A DNA stretch of 64,000 nucleotides, taken from assembly GCA_001662425.1 (NCBI GenBank), contig BDDC01000118.1, forward strand, positions 1-64,000. Direction: 5' to 3'. This document shows positions 10,164 through 22,900 of this stretch, piece after piece (the first letter of the stretch is position 1; each line of letters starts with the position of its first letter). A program made the translations under genes and the position numbers. Below the pieces are notes generated by a model. It searched no databases, had not been told where the DNA came from, and saw nothing but the letters and a program-made list of their open reading frames with translations. This DNA is from Chlamydomonas sphaeroides. Its lineage: Eukaryota; Chlorophyta; Chlorophyceae; Chlamydomonadales; Chlamydomonadaceae.

Positions 10164-13100
10164 TCAAGAAAACATCGAGGGCCCGCCGGGCGGGCGGCCT
10201 CCGCCGGTAGGCGTGCCGGCGGTGGACTTGGGCGAGGTGGGGTTGGAGCCCGAGTTGGCTCGCTGCAGCTGCTGCAGCAGCTGCGCATGATGCGCCTGCG
10301 TGCCGAGAAGGGGGCGGCACGGGCGCAGCGCGGTCGGAGCCGAATGGCGTGGGCGCAGCCGCGCTACTGCCGCGCGCCCAGGGATGCTGCAAAGAACGCG
10401 ACGCTGCTGCGTGCTATGAAGCTAGCGCGGACCGCTACGCAGCGTGCAGCGGCTTATGCCTTGTCGCCCCCTGTCGCACGCCTCCGCATGCTCAAGAAGA
10501 CACCGGCCCCTGGTCAGGCACCGCCCCTGACGCCCGGCCCGGCCCCGGTCATGCGCGGAATGCACTCACCCCCGGCGGCTGGGGCGCGGCTCGGGCGGCG
10601 CGGCGTGCGGGCGCCGCGTCAGCGGCCTCCACGCACCTTGGCCGGGTTGGCGTAGGTAGGCTCCGCCGGCTTGATGGGCACCGGCCGCGTCAGCGGCCCG
10701 TTGGGCCCGCCTCCGCCGACCTCACCCGGCCCCGGCCCGTCGCCGAGCAACAGCGCTAGCTTGGACTTGTCCGCAACCACAATGGCGTCGCCACCGCCGC
10801 CGCCACCGCCGCCGCCCGGACCATAGGTATTCCGTGTCCGGGCGGCGGCGGCGCCGCCGCCGACCGCCATGACGTTAGCGACGGCGGCACCGTTGCCGTG
10901 CGGCGCCGACGGCGGGTGCGGGTGCGGGTGCGCGTGCCCGGGGCTTGGGCTGGGCGGCGCTTGCATGGCCGCCATGCCCATGCCCGGGCCCATGGGTGTG
11001 CCGGGCATGGCGGCCATGAGCATGGGCGCGTGCGGCGAGCCAGGCACAGGCCCCGCTCCCATCTGCGGGTGCCCGAGGCCGTGCATGTGCGGCAGCGGGC
11101 CGCCGCCGGCCGCCAGGTGCCCGCTGCCGCTCAGCGCCGGCGACCACAGCCCCCCCGCCGCGCCCGGCGCAGGCCCGCCGGCCGTGCCCGGCGCCGCAAA
11201 CGCAAACGGCGAGCCGGCGGACGCGCCGCCGGAGCTCTGGTGCCGCAGCGCAGGACTGGGGACGCCGCCCGCACCCCCACCCGCGCCGCCGCTGTTGCTG
11301 TGCAACAGCCGCGCGCCCACGCCGCCGCTGGGGCTGTCGGCGCGGCTCAGGCCGGAACCCTGCGCGGCCATGGCGCTGGCCAAGGCGGCCTTGGCGGCCA
11401 CGGGCGTCTGGTTGCCGGACAGCACGTTGGCCTCCAGCTGGATGAGCTTGCCGCGCAGCATCTCGATCTCGTCCAGCACCTGCGCCGCAGCAGCGCAGGA
11501 GGAGCGGGAGGAGGAGCACAGGGGAGGACACCGGGGGGGGCAGGGGGCCGGCAGCGGGGCAGTAAGCGCTGTGCCTGCTCCGCACGGCTGCGGCCTGCAG
11601 ATCTCGTCCGGCAGCAGGGCGGCGGCGGAGGAGCACAGGGGAGGACGCCAGCGCACCATCGCGGCAATGGGGCCTGCGTTTGCGTGGCTGAAGCTGCGAC
11701 GAGTGGCGGCGGCACTGGCAGGCGGCGGCGGAGGCTGTGGCTTGGCCCGTGGACCAACCGGACGCCAGGGGCGCAAGAGCGCATGCTGTTCTTAGCGGCC
11801 TCAGCGGTGCCTCGCGCCCCCCGCCCGTCCGGCGATGAGATGTGCGGTGCCGCACCTCGCCGTGCTCCTGTGAGATCATCTGCCGGTTGACGCGCAGCCG
11901 GTCGTTCTCTCGCGCCAGGCGGCCATTCTCCTCGCTGAAGCGCGACAGCAGAACCTGGCGGGCGGGACCGTGGGCACGCAGACGAGGCTTCTCGACGCCC
12001 CAGTCGTCGACGTGGTGTTCTTTGCGCGTGGGCCGGCCAGTGCCGCTGACAGCCATTCCACAAAGACGGCGCGAGCCGAGGGCAGCAACCCCGTTGGCCC
12101 TAGCCAGCTCCCACACGACTCCAAGTGGGTCCCACCTGCGTCTCCACCAACCGCCGCGTGAGGTCGATGTCCTCGGGCGGCGCCGCCTGCTGGCCCGGCC
12201 CTGGCCCTGGCCCCGGCCCTGCCACCGGCCCCGCGTTGCTCGGCCGCCGCGGCAGGCCGCCCACGGGCGACGCCAGGCCGGCGGCTGCCGGCGCGTCGAA
12301 GGAGCCGCGCAGCGACAGCGGCTCCAGGTGCTGCAGGTGGTGGTGATGTGAGGGGCCGGACGGCCCGGCGCCGCCGACCCCATCGCCCGCCATGCGGCTC
12401 AGTGACGTCGACGGCCCGAACAGCTGCTGCGCCGACGTCAGCGACGAACGCAGCGCGTTGGCGCCGCCGCCCGAGCCGGCCCCGCCGCCGCCGCTGCCGC
12501 TGGGTGTCCCAAGCAGCCGGCTCGCGCCCGGCGGCGGCAGGTGCGCGGCGCCGTTGGCGGAGGACTCCCCCAGCGACGGCCAGGACGGGTGTGCTGCGGC
12601 GTGCGGCGCGGAGCCCGGCGGCGGCTCGGCGGCGCCGCTGGGCGGGCGGTGCGCCTGCAGCGGCGGCGTGGAGCACTCGGCCGGCGGCAGCAGGGTGTTC
12701 ATGCCGGGTACGCCGCCGCCGAGCCGGATGGTCTCCCGCAGGTAGGTGTTCTCCTGCCGCAGCAGGTCGATTTCCCTCCGCAAGCTGGCGATCTGGGCTT
12801 CCTGCGGGTACGGCAGAGAGTACGGCACGGCCGGCCGGCCAGGAACGTGGGGTGAGCGGCCACAGGCCAACACGGTACTTCCCAACGGCCTGGCGGCCGT
12901 CGCCCACTGCCGCGCACGCCTGGCTCCAATGATGACCAGCAATAGCATGATTGTGGGCCCAACCGCAGCAATCAGCGGCATCTGCAGCATCCGTGCATGC
13001 GTACATTCATACACGCATCACGGTGCCACAGTGCCTGCCGTACCTTGGGGTCGTACTGCACGGTGGGCCTGTTCTGGATGTTCTTGGCCCGCGTGGCGTA

Positions 13101-16100
13101 GCTGAGCGTGCTGAGCGTCTCCTCCACCGCGGTGCTGGCGGGGCTGCAGCAGGCGATCATGAGCGCCAGTGCGTTGCCGCCCAGCGAGTCCATGAGCAGC
13201 TTGGTGAGCTTGGAGTCGCTGGTGGGGAGGCAGGGAGCGGGCAAGATGGGGTTGGGGCTAGCCAGTAGCAGTTGCTGATGTGCGCTATAGCGCCAAGACA
13301 AGAGCGTCGCCACCCAGCGACACGTCGAGAAGCTTTGGTTGGCTTAGTATGATGGCGGACATGAGGCGGGCCTCGAGCAGCATAGGTGGGCACTTGGGCT
13401 GGACGACGGCGTTGCTGAGGGTGCGGGCTGCGGGGTTTTGCGGCTGCTGCGATGTCACGCCTGGGGACGCACCGGTAGGGTATGTGCGCGCTCGTGCCGG
13501 CGCTGTCACGCTCCGCCAGCGCGGAGATGACCTTCCCCAGCACGAAGAGGCTCTTGTTGATGTTGGTGGTCTCCTTGAGCATGGCGCCCTCGGACTTGGA
13601 GTCCTGCGGCCGGCAGCGCGGGGCAGCAGGAAGACAGAGGGGAGCAGGGGTCTGAGGAGGAGGGGGCGCTCGAGGTGGCGCCCAACCGTGCGTGTTTTGC
13701 AGGCCGCGGGTGCAGGCCGCCGTGCCCGCAGGTCGTGCGTCCCCGGCCACTGCACGACACAGTTGCCTACTGCCCCGCCCCTGGACCCACGCCAGCCCCT
13801 AAAACCCGATCCCAAGACCCCACGCGGACAGACGAAGACGCTGGCCGTGGGCGCCGGCCCAAGAGCGGCCGTCGCAAAAGCCGCCAGTGCGGACCCAGCT
13901 GCTCCTCTAAACCCCATCCGACCCCCCAACCCCAACTCAACCTGCCCCAGCCCCCACCTGCTCCTCCATGCCCTGCCCCCGCCCCAGAAACCACGCAGCC
14001 CCCAACCCCCTCTGAAGCCGCTGTCCGCCCGCCTCAACTCCCAAAGCCCCTTTGCCCTGAGCCACTGTCCGCGTGCCCCAACGCCCCCAGCCCCCTTGCC
14101 TTGAGCCGCTCGCTGCCCGCCAGGTCCACGAAGCTGATCTTGCCGCAGCGGCTGGTGCCGAAGTCGGCGGCGCCCGGGTCCAGCGGGCTGCTGGTGATGG
14201 AGATGGTGAGCATGGCGTGGCTGCGGCTGCTCTCGATGTTGAGCTCGTGGCTGCCCACGTGCCGGTGCTTGACGGCCGTGCGCAGGACCTGGCCGGGCAG
14301 CAAGGGAGGCGACGGGGAGTGGGTGGGGTGACGGCAGGGACGAGCACCCGGCAGGCGTGACTCAGCGACCGGCATGGGCTGGGAGGGGATAGCGACGGGG
14401 CGTTAGCGCCGCGCAGGCCCGAGGTTGCTGCTTGGCATCCGGCGGCTACGGGAAAGTGACGTGCGGGAGCATGGGGCGCAAAGCGTGGTTTGTAGGGGAG
14501 GCGTGTTGCATCGGGCGGCACGGGCGCTGAGGGACCTCCCCCTTTCCCTCCCTGCTGTCAGCTCCCTTCTCTGTTTCCCGCCGGCTCCTCCTTCCTGCCC
14601 CACTCCTCACTGGCGCGCCCACCTCCATCATGGCGTCCGCCTTGCTGCAGGGCGCCTGCTTGAGCCCCGGCACGTAAAAGCCCAGCGCCGCGTCCCACTT
14701 GACCGGCAGGTTCTTGGCCTGGGGGTGGGCGCAGCAGGCGGCACAGACACAGACACAAATGCAGTTGGCCGTACGCACCACACATCCCTGTGCGCGTCCG
14801 TCAGCCGGGGCCATCGTGCAAGGGGTCAGCTGCATGCTTGATGTGCACACCACCGCGAACCGAAAAGCGTGCCAGAGCGCCAGCGGTGCACACAATCCAG
14901 CGTGCCGCTGCCGGACACCGTTGCGACGGTACGGCAGACAGCCTGCCCCCGGCTCCCGCCTCCTGCCCGCCCCGCACCTTGAGGTTGAGCAGGTCGTAGA
15001 TGCCCTCGTTGTAGATCTCCAGGTAGCTGGCGGACACGGAGTAGCGCGCCTCCGCCTTGCGGCCCTCGATGGCAGCGTACAGGTGGCCGATGGCGCGCGA
15101 CATGATACCGTCGTGCGTGGCGTCGCCCGCGTAGGCGTCGTCGGAGATGAGCTCCTCGCGGCCCGACATGGTGTACGTCTTGCCCGAGCCTGCAGGTATG
15201 GCGCACGGCAGGGCAGTACGGATACGGTACGGCAGGGAGGTGCGGCGAGGGTCACTGGCCGCACGTGCCAGCGGTGCTGTTACCGCAGCCGGGGTGCCCC
15301 AGACGCGGAAGCCATGCGGTGCTGCAACAAGCCCTACTGGCATGCGCCATACTGCCCAGAGCTGCGCCCTGGCGCTCCCGTGCTCCCTTGCCCTCACCAA
15401 GGGGCAGCACCCCTCGCAGCAGCCGTCCTCCCTCGCCTGCTGCGGCCCCGCCCCTCCTTGTCCCCGGCCCTCTCCACCTCCTCCCCCTTCTCTCGCACCT
15501 GTCTGGCCGTACGCAAAGATGGTGACGTTGTACCCGGCCAGCGCCGCGTCCAGCAGCTGCGGCACGCCGCACAGCGTCAGCACCTCAGCCTGCCCCACTT
15601 CGGGCCCCAGGCAGGCGTGGAACGCAAAGTCGCGCTGCATGGTGGTGCCCGCGGGGCCCGGCACCACCACCTGCGGGGGCGGGAAAGGGCCGGGGAGAGG
15701 GGTGCGGTGAGCACGCTGGCTCGAGCTCGCGGAGCCCGGCATCACCGCCTGCGCGCGCCATGGGGGGCGGGGGCCGCGGAGGGGCGGCTGCTCAGGGACC
15801 GGCGGCGATGGGGACGAGCGGCGCAGCGGGCAGCCGCACGGGCCGCTGGGGTCAGAGTCCCTCCCTGCGCCCGCGCCGCCCCTGGGGACCTGGCGGGCCG
15901 CTGCGTGCGCCGCCCCCACTGCCAGCCTCCTGCCTCCCGCCTCCTGGAGCGCATGCAGCCGCCTGCCTCCCACGCCTCAGCTGCGTCGGGCAGTTGCCGA
16001 GCCAGGCGCCGCCGGGTCCCTCCACCCGCCGCCTGCAGGCCCGCCTGCAGGCATACCTCCGGCACCGCAGCCTCGGCTGCTCCAACACCCGCCATGGCGC

Positions 16101-17115
16101 TCTCACGACACGCGCCCACACCGCATGCGAGCGCTGCAGCTGTGCGCCGGCGCCTGGGGGCCGCAGGCACGGCTCCCCGCCCCTCTTGTTCCTTCGTAGG
16201 CCGCCACCGCCGCCAGCCATCTCCCAGGCCCCTCCCGGGCCGCGGCCTGCTGCCCGCCCCGGCCTCACCCGCACGCCGGTGTTACTGCTGACGTGCACCA
16301 CCGAGGTGCCGCCCTTGTCCACTTCGTGAGCGAACAGCGGCCGCACGCGGACCGCGACCTTGATGTTGTCCGCCTCGGAGAGCTGCCATTGGGGGAAGGG
16401 GAGGGCGGAGAGGGCGTGGAACGGGAGGCGGCGGGCAAGGCAAGGCGGGCGGCGGGCCTGGGCTGGGCTGCGTGGCACGGTGGCGGTGCGGCGGCCAGTG
16501 GTCACGTGAGGGCCAGGTGGGCTAGGCAGCGGGTGAGGGACAGGGCGTGGGCCGTGCGCGAGGCTGCCAGTGCAGGGCCAGGGAGGGGCTCGCAGGCGGC
16601 GGCGCGGCCGTGGGCGCGCTGCGGGCTATGTCCAGGGGCAAGCCGGGGCTTAGCGGCGCTGTGGGCAGTGCTGGAGGCAGGCCTTGGGCGTACGGTTCCG
16701 CCTGTCGCGCAGCGAGTTGTTGCCCCGTCGTGCGCCAGGGCAGCGCGCAGCGCGCCAACAGCTGGCTACCTAACGCCAGTTGTGGGGCTGGGTGCGGGCT
16801 GAAGCCCGCCGCCTACACGGCTCTCGCCGTTCTCACGTTGTTGCCTTGGAGCATTGTAGACGACAGCTGCGCCGTCCCCCGCATGAGGCTGCCGCCGGCC
16901 AGCGGCGATGGCCGGCCGTTGGCAGAGCCACCGCGGCCAAGCCGGGGGTCGGGCGACTGGCCGCCGGGCGCGGGAGGCCGCACGCCCTCCAGCGGCGTCA
17001 GGGAGCTGCCCCTGGAGCCCGGCAACGGCACAGCTCCCGCTATGACGCCCTGGGGCGGCGCGTACATGGCCTGCGGGCGCGTGAAGGCAACACACGAGAC
17101 ATCGCCCGCAGACAT
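10164..17115 (-). CDS. KIF12-like N-terminal motor kinesin
   Basis: Twelve exons close in phase to 1035 residues: 16837-17115, 16269-16382, 15499-15670, 14978-15189, 14623-14718, 14100-14288, 13473-13603, 13044-13218, 12136-12801, 11856-11954, 10637-11479 and 10164-10295. The motor spans about 98-445: NIKVAVRVRPL, the P-loop GQTGSGKTYTM (186-196, split by an intron), SYLEIYNE, SSRSH (311-315), DLAGSE (346-351), and HIPYRDSKLTKLLMDSLGGN. The inserted LPVKW...GFYV segment after the SYLEIYNE strand is also found in human KIF12 (LPVRW...GFYV), so I place it with that group, sometimes classed as kinesin-16. Short coiled coils follow (457-483, 679-735); then the tail is Gly/Pro/His-rich and probably disordered. 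The intron after exon 6 begins with GC (AAG/GCAAGG). The start could instead be the ATG at 17067, since CGCCCGCAG just before it looks like an acceptor. Confidence 0.9.
11463..11659 (-). repeat. Decayed tandem duplication at a kinesin intron-exon border
   Basis: The 5' edge of exon 11 with its upstream intron (11463-11531) is repeated within the intron at about 11599-11659. Both copies share GGAGGAGCACAGGGGAGGAC and a GACGAGATC coding remnant on the minus strand. The outer copy has lost the AG acceptor, so only the inner copy can splice. Confidence 0.6.
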
Positions 17116-18056
17116 GCCATGGGCGGAAAGTACTTGCTTGGAGCGCGCCAGCGGGCAAGGAGCGCCAGGTCTGGCTGAGAAAATGCGAGGTCTACCGCAG
17201 CTCAGCGCAACTCTTTTGCGAAGCCGTGCAGCACGCTTAGACTGTTCGCCAGCCACCCTCGCTCGCATCCTTCCTGCTTACTGTGCTCGATGCTTCACAG
17301 CGAGAATACCAGCCCTATCCCTGCCCAGCAGAGCGAGGGCTCCGAGGGACTTATTCACCCCGGCGCTCGCCACGCTATACGTAACGTCATGGACTTGCTT
17401 GCCAAGTTAGAGCGCAAGGTGCGCAGAGGCAAGGTTGCAATGTGAGAGGCTGCGTGCTGTGAAATGCCCGCACTTGCGCTAGTGTCCAAAAAGAAAGACG
17501 CGTAACGCAGACGGTGTGCTTATGTGAGGGACTGGGCAGGGCCGGTGGTTCCGGGCGGGAGGCGAGGAAGGCAGACTCCGAGGTGTACGGGCTCGGAAGC
17601 ATTTGCTGGCGCAGTGGCGCCTATCGCAGCGAAGCCCACGATGCACTTGCGCTGCCAGGACATACATACAAGACACAGTGAACAAGGCCTGAGTCCCTGG
17701 CTGTCTGCCTGAAAGCGTAGGTCGACGCGTTGACTAGAACTTGTGCCATAACTCCAGAACCACCAAGCTAGAGTCACGAGCTGCGCAGCGGAGACCACAG
17801 TCAGAATCGTGCAAGAGTGCACACAGCGACAAGACAGGTGGGTCCAGAATATTGTTGTTGACCGGTTGCATCTCCGGCGGTCGTGCCGTGGTGCAGCGCT
17901 TCCTTGGCTTGCAAGTTTACAATTGTGCGCAAATCCCGGCATGTCTGTGACGGGCTGACAGAGCGGGGCAGCCAACCGCGCGCCGGCCGGCGAACGCTCA
18001 ACGTCCCGTGTCCGGCTTTGCAGGCGGCACGACACAAGCAGGACAGCGCTGTCCTG
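17116..18056. other. Divergent upstream region, kinesin / AT-hook gene
   Basis: The 941 bp between the two start codons must hold both promoters and 5' untranslated regions. A pyrimidine-rich GGCTTTGCAG at about 18015-18024 could be the acceptor of a 5'UTR intron of the AT-hook gene. I see no clear TATA box and no coding sequence. Confidence 0.5.
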
Positions 18057-19968
18057 ATGGCCCAGAACGCTAAGAAACCGGTACGCCTCGGGTGCGCGGT
18101 CGTGTCGACGGCGCAACGCGCATACCATCAACCCGCGCCACCGCAGGAACCGGACGGCAAACCACGGCGTGGGCCTGGCCGGCCTCCAAAGGGCCCAAAT
18201 CCAAAGTCGGCCAGTAAGGTAATCCACGGACTAGATGAGCGCTTGGCCAAGGGGACACGTCCTTGCATTGCACCAACACACCCCATGCCGGCCTCTGCGC
18301 AGACACCCGCCGCGATGCCGGCGACTGGCGCAACGCCATCCCGGCGAGCGTCGGCTGCCGCGTTGCCAGGTGCGACATCATCACATGATCAGCAATACAG
18401 CGCTACCTATGCAAGTGTCTCTGTCTGCTCGCCTAACGGGCACCGCCTCTGCCCTGCGCACGGCTCCGTGCTGTCCTGCCGTGTCCCAGTCGCGGCGAAG
18501 CCGCCGGTCACGGGCAGCGCCGCCAAGCGGCCGCTCGCCGAGGCGCGGCGCACCCGGGACAGCGGTGTGCAGGAGGCTAATGGTGGCGACGCGCGGCGCG
18601 GGCCAGGCAGACCCCCCAGAAGCGCTCGTACGTGGGGGTTGGAGGGGCTGCATGCCGTGGGGTTGGGATGGGGTGGCGGCAAGTGGGACTTTGACTGCAT
18701 CACGACGGTTGCCGTTCAAGCCCTGGAGGCGCTCTGCTGCACGGCTTGTTTGCCCTTGTGCGGGGCTAGGCACACTCCCATACCTGCACTCTCCACCGCT
18801 CCACCGCACAGGGGCGTCGGAGCCCGGCAAGCCCAGTCCGGGAGCCACCGCGGTCAGCGCGCGAGGCCGAGGCAAGGCCACGCCAGCGGAGCCCAGCCCG
18901 GCCAAGCGCGGCCGGGGCCGGCCGCCCAAGGCCACGCCGCCGGAGCCCGAGGCCAAGCGCGGCCGGGGGCCGGCGCCCAAGCCCGCGCCGGCGCCCAGGG
19001 CCGGCGCGGCCGCGGCCAGCGCCCGGGGGCGGCCGCAGCGCGCATCTTCGCTGGGCGTCGCGGCGGCGACGCTAGCAGCTCAGGCGCCTGACGACGAGTT
19101 CGACAGCCGCGTAACGGGATCCAGCTCTGACGACAGCGACGACGACGGCATTGTGAGCCCGGCCGCCAAGCGCGGGCCCGGCCGGCCCAAGGGCGCCGTC
19201 GCCAAGCGCGGGCCCGGCCGGCCGCCCAAGCGGAAGGGGCCAGGGCGGCCACGCAAGGTCGCCGAGCTGAGTGACGACTACGACACGGATGACGAGTACG
19301 AAGAGGAGCCGCGATCAGCCAAGCGGGGGCCAGGGCGGCCGCGCAAGAGCGCGACCGAGGAGGACGAGGACACGGAGGAGGAGCCGCAGGCGGGAGGGCG
19401 GCGGGCGGGCCGCGCGGCGGCGTCGGCGCTGGCCCCGCGGCGGTCCAAGCGCACGCCCAAGCGGCGGAAGTTCTCGGAGGAGGGCTTCGAGGAGTACGAC
19501 ACGGACACGCCCACAGAGAGCAGCGATGAGAGCAGCGATGACAGGGAGTCGGAATCCGAGGGCGACGAGGTCGCCGCGGTCGCGCCGAAGGCCAAGGCGG
19601 CGCCGGCGGGCGGCCAGCGCGGTCACGGGCGGCCGCGCAAGCAAGTGGCTGAGGAGGAGCTGGAGGAGGACTCCGAGGAGGAGCAGGAGGAGCCCAGCGG
19701 CAAGCGCGGATCGGGGCGGTCACAGAAGTCCGAACCCAAGGAAGGGCCACCGGCGGGCAAGCGGGGCCGGGGCAGGCCGCCCAAGGCTGCCGCTGCGGCG
19801 CCGGCGGCCAAGGCCAAGGCGACGCCCGCTTCCGCAGGCAAGTCCAGGGCCGGCGCACCAGCGCCGGCGTCCGCGGGCAAGCGGGCGCAGGTGCGCACGC
19901 CTCAGCAGCCGCCGGCCGCGGCGTCGACGCGGCGCGGGCGCAGCAGCGGAGCAGCGCAGCGGCGCTAG
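18057..19968 (+). CDS. Multi-AT-hook chromatin protein
   Basis: Four exons (18057-18080, 18147-18213, 18490-18627, 18812-19968) give 461 residues. Exon 2 is ended at the GTAAGG donor because only that choice keeps phase with exon 3. Nine AT-hook cores are visible, including RRGPGRPPKG, RRGPGRPPRS, KRGRGRPPKA, KRGPGRPKG, RKGPGRPRK and QRGHGRPRK, plus degenerate ones such as KRGRGPAPK. Between them lie acidic Ser/Glu/Asp blocks (for example SSSDDSDDDG and EEELEEDSEEEQEE) that are likely casein-kinase-2-type targets. AT-hooks insert into the minor groove of AT-rich DNA, so this is probably a nuclear HMGA-like architectural protein; no enzymatic or PPC domain is seen. It is divergent from the kinesin gene. 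Confidence 0.9.
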
Positions 19969-22900
19969 CCCCACGTTGACCGGTGAGTAGGGCGCTTGAG
20001 GCTGGTGCCCTCGTGGTTGTTGGCGGGGCGGCCAGGCAGTCCTGGGCGCTGCCGGCACCGGGCGGCCAGGCCCGCCTTTGGCCCGCCCTGGCGTTGACCC
20101 TCTGCAGGCGCTGTGTCGCTCTTCAAGAGTGTACCACTCAGCTTGCACCGTGTCCCTGTCTTCCTGCAGGGGACGCATGATCGGGCATGTTGCAAAACCT
20201 GGACTGAGTAACGAAACGGGACAAGAGGTCGCATGTCGGGGGCTTGCGTTGATGACGGATGGGTATTGAGACAGGCTACTCCGGCCCGTGGGCCTGGGGC
20301 GTGCAATGGTATGGCTAGTGCCTCGGAGTGGAATGCTTTGACGCGGCAGCTTGAGGGCTGGGGAGAGCTGCGCCAGGCTGCCACCTAGCGGCAGCTTTCT
20401 AACCAAGACCCAGCTGGAAGCTATCCTGCAGTGGCTTGCCTCGTTGCGCGTGGGGCTGCTCGTTGTCGATGGCGAAGCCAGGCGAACGGGCGCGCATGTG
20501 TGTAACATACCAAAGTATGGCACACGACGTGACGGCCACACGTGCTGACGCCAGGGAGGCCGTTCGCTGCAATTTCCGCTTCGTGCAACAATGCAAGTGT
20601 TCAGGGCGCCGTAGCAGTCTCCGCTAACCCATAGCCGCGACGACGCTCATCAGTTCAACCCCTTGCGATCACTTTCTGCAAAGAGCTCGCTTGGGGGCGG
20701 CACCTGCCCTGCAGCCGTGCAGCGTATCAGCGTTCTGTGCCGGGCGTGTGCGGCTCTGTGGCGCCACGCTGTCCCAACTTGCCTCAACTTGCTGCCTAGT
20801 TGCTAGTTGTTTATACAACACTGACCGCGTGGCGCGCATACCGGATGTTGCAGCCCCAGGCCCCCAGCCCTCCAGCTACTTCTCTGCAAGGCCTCTGAGG
20901 CCTAGCCACGACGAAGACTGTTACCAATGACCGCGCCGCCAAGGGGCCGCCACCAGGGGCGCGGTGCACCACCCGAGACGACGGCATGCCGGAGGTTAGG
21001 GGCGGCGGGGCGAGGCGCGGGCCGGTACTTCTTACCGGGCGGCGATTCTGTTGGTGTGCAATCGATTGCGTGCCGCTTGCCGCGCCTGGCCTGGATAAGC
21101 TCAACCGTTCATCAGGTCATCGCCCGAGCCCTTTGCTCATACTTGGGGGCGGAGGAATGATAGGCAGTCAGGATGTAGACAGGGATTGGGAGCGCGCCAG
21201 CTCAAGCCCACATCAATGTGAGCGCGTAATTGCGCAAGTCCGGTCGGCATGCCGTGACGGGCGGCATGGGGCCTTATGGACCTCTGTCAGTTGATGCCCC
21301 AGAGCTGCACAACACCCAACCTCCAGGTTGAGTGATCGCCACCACGCAACGGTTGCCGTCTGCTTGGACCCTGGCGCCGCCCCCGTCGGTGCGCTGCCTG
21401 GCGAGGCGAGCAGCTCTTGGGGTCAGCGCGCCTTGGTCCCGGGGTTTCCTGCATGAAGCAGGGCCGCAGCTTCATGGGCGTGCATTACAATTTCCATGCC
21501 AGTTCGTCAAGCCCTGCGTGCTCCAAATGCTTCACCAGGGCATGCGAGCCCGATCGCCCGCCGCATGGGTCGCCGGTATGTATGGGTTGAGCCGGGGCAC
21601 ACAAGTCTCGTAGTCCAGTACCTGCTGAACGCATGCAAGTTCTGCCTACTGCAATCAGCTCTCTTTAGCTACCGGTCGGCAAAGCCGTGAGCCACACACC
21701 TCGTCACGCCGCGAGCAAGCCTGTACGATACACACATGCCCGTACGTACGACAGCCGCCGCATCTGTCTGGGAGCATGCATGTCCCGCCTGACGTATAAA
21801 CACACGCACCGACTGACCATGTACATAACGAACAGCCCATCCGGGTTGGGCAAAGGCAGGAGGCCACCTCGACTGCTTTTAGTCCCTGCAAACCACCATA
21901 TGATGCACGAACGCAAGGCGCGACCCACTGGCACTGCACGAGGCCTATCCCGGTCGCAAGACGTGCCGGGCTTGACTGGGGCAGGGCACCGAGCGCCTTC
22001 AACCGGAGCATCGACCCACTCGCAGCAGCAGAACAGAAACATCCGATGCGCCGACAGCTAGGGTGCGAGCTGCACAACCGCAGCCCCTGCACCGTCGAGC
22101 AAAATTGCAATTCACGCAAAGGCGCCCGAAACAGTCCGGCAGCGCGCCTGCGTTCAGTAAGCGCCCCAGCGAGGCGGCCGCCCTCGCCGCAGCGCGAGCC
22201 ACAGCGCATGCACTGCACAGCGCAGCGCACAGCCGAGGGCGCCGCAGGATACGCAGGCTTGCGGCAGGCTCGCCAAGTCTCACGAGGCTACGCCAAGAGA
22301 AACCCAGGCCGGCGTCGCCGCCGCGCCTCTGCCGGAAGTCCCTGCTCTCGCCCGAAATGCACGGTTGGTGGGAACGCAGGCTGCCCTACCCCGCGACGCT
22401 CACCCGCAAGGCCGGGCCCGCCACTCCCCCCTCTTGCCATGCCCAAACAATCAAAGGTTACGCCAGGCCATGATCCCCCCGGCTGCGGCAGTCGGGGTTG
22501 AGGGCAGCGCCCCAGCTCGCGTCCTGCGCCCTCGGGGCCGCTGGCACGCAACGGCGCGCCAGCGGCCCGCAGCCCCACATTGCATCCAACACGTCAACGC
22601 AACTACGCTGCAACATGCCACAGCACGCGGGCTGCTCTAGCTGTGCGTCCATCGGAGCAAGCCGCTCGGCCCACGGCCGTCGCCCTGGGGGACCCAGGCA
22701 GGAGACGGCGACGCAGGCGTCCGCCGGTTCGCAGCCGCCGGACCCGGACCCCATTAACCACCAGCGACCGCGCTGCGACGGCCCCCGTTCAAACCACCAC
22801 CGCAGCGCCCAACACACGCGCCAAAAGGCAGCAGTCCGTGCCGCTCCCGGCCGCGCCGCCTACACGCAAGCCGCCGACCCGCAGTGCTGCTGGCATTGCG

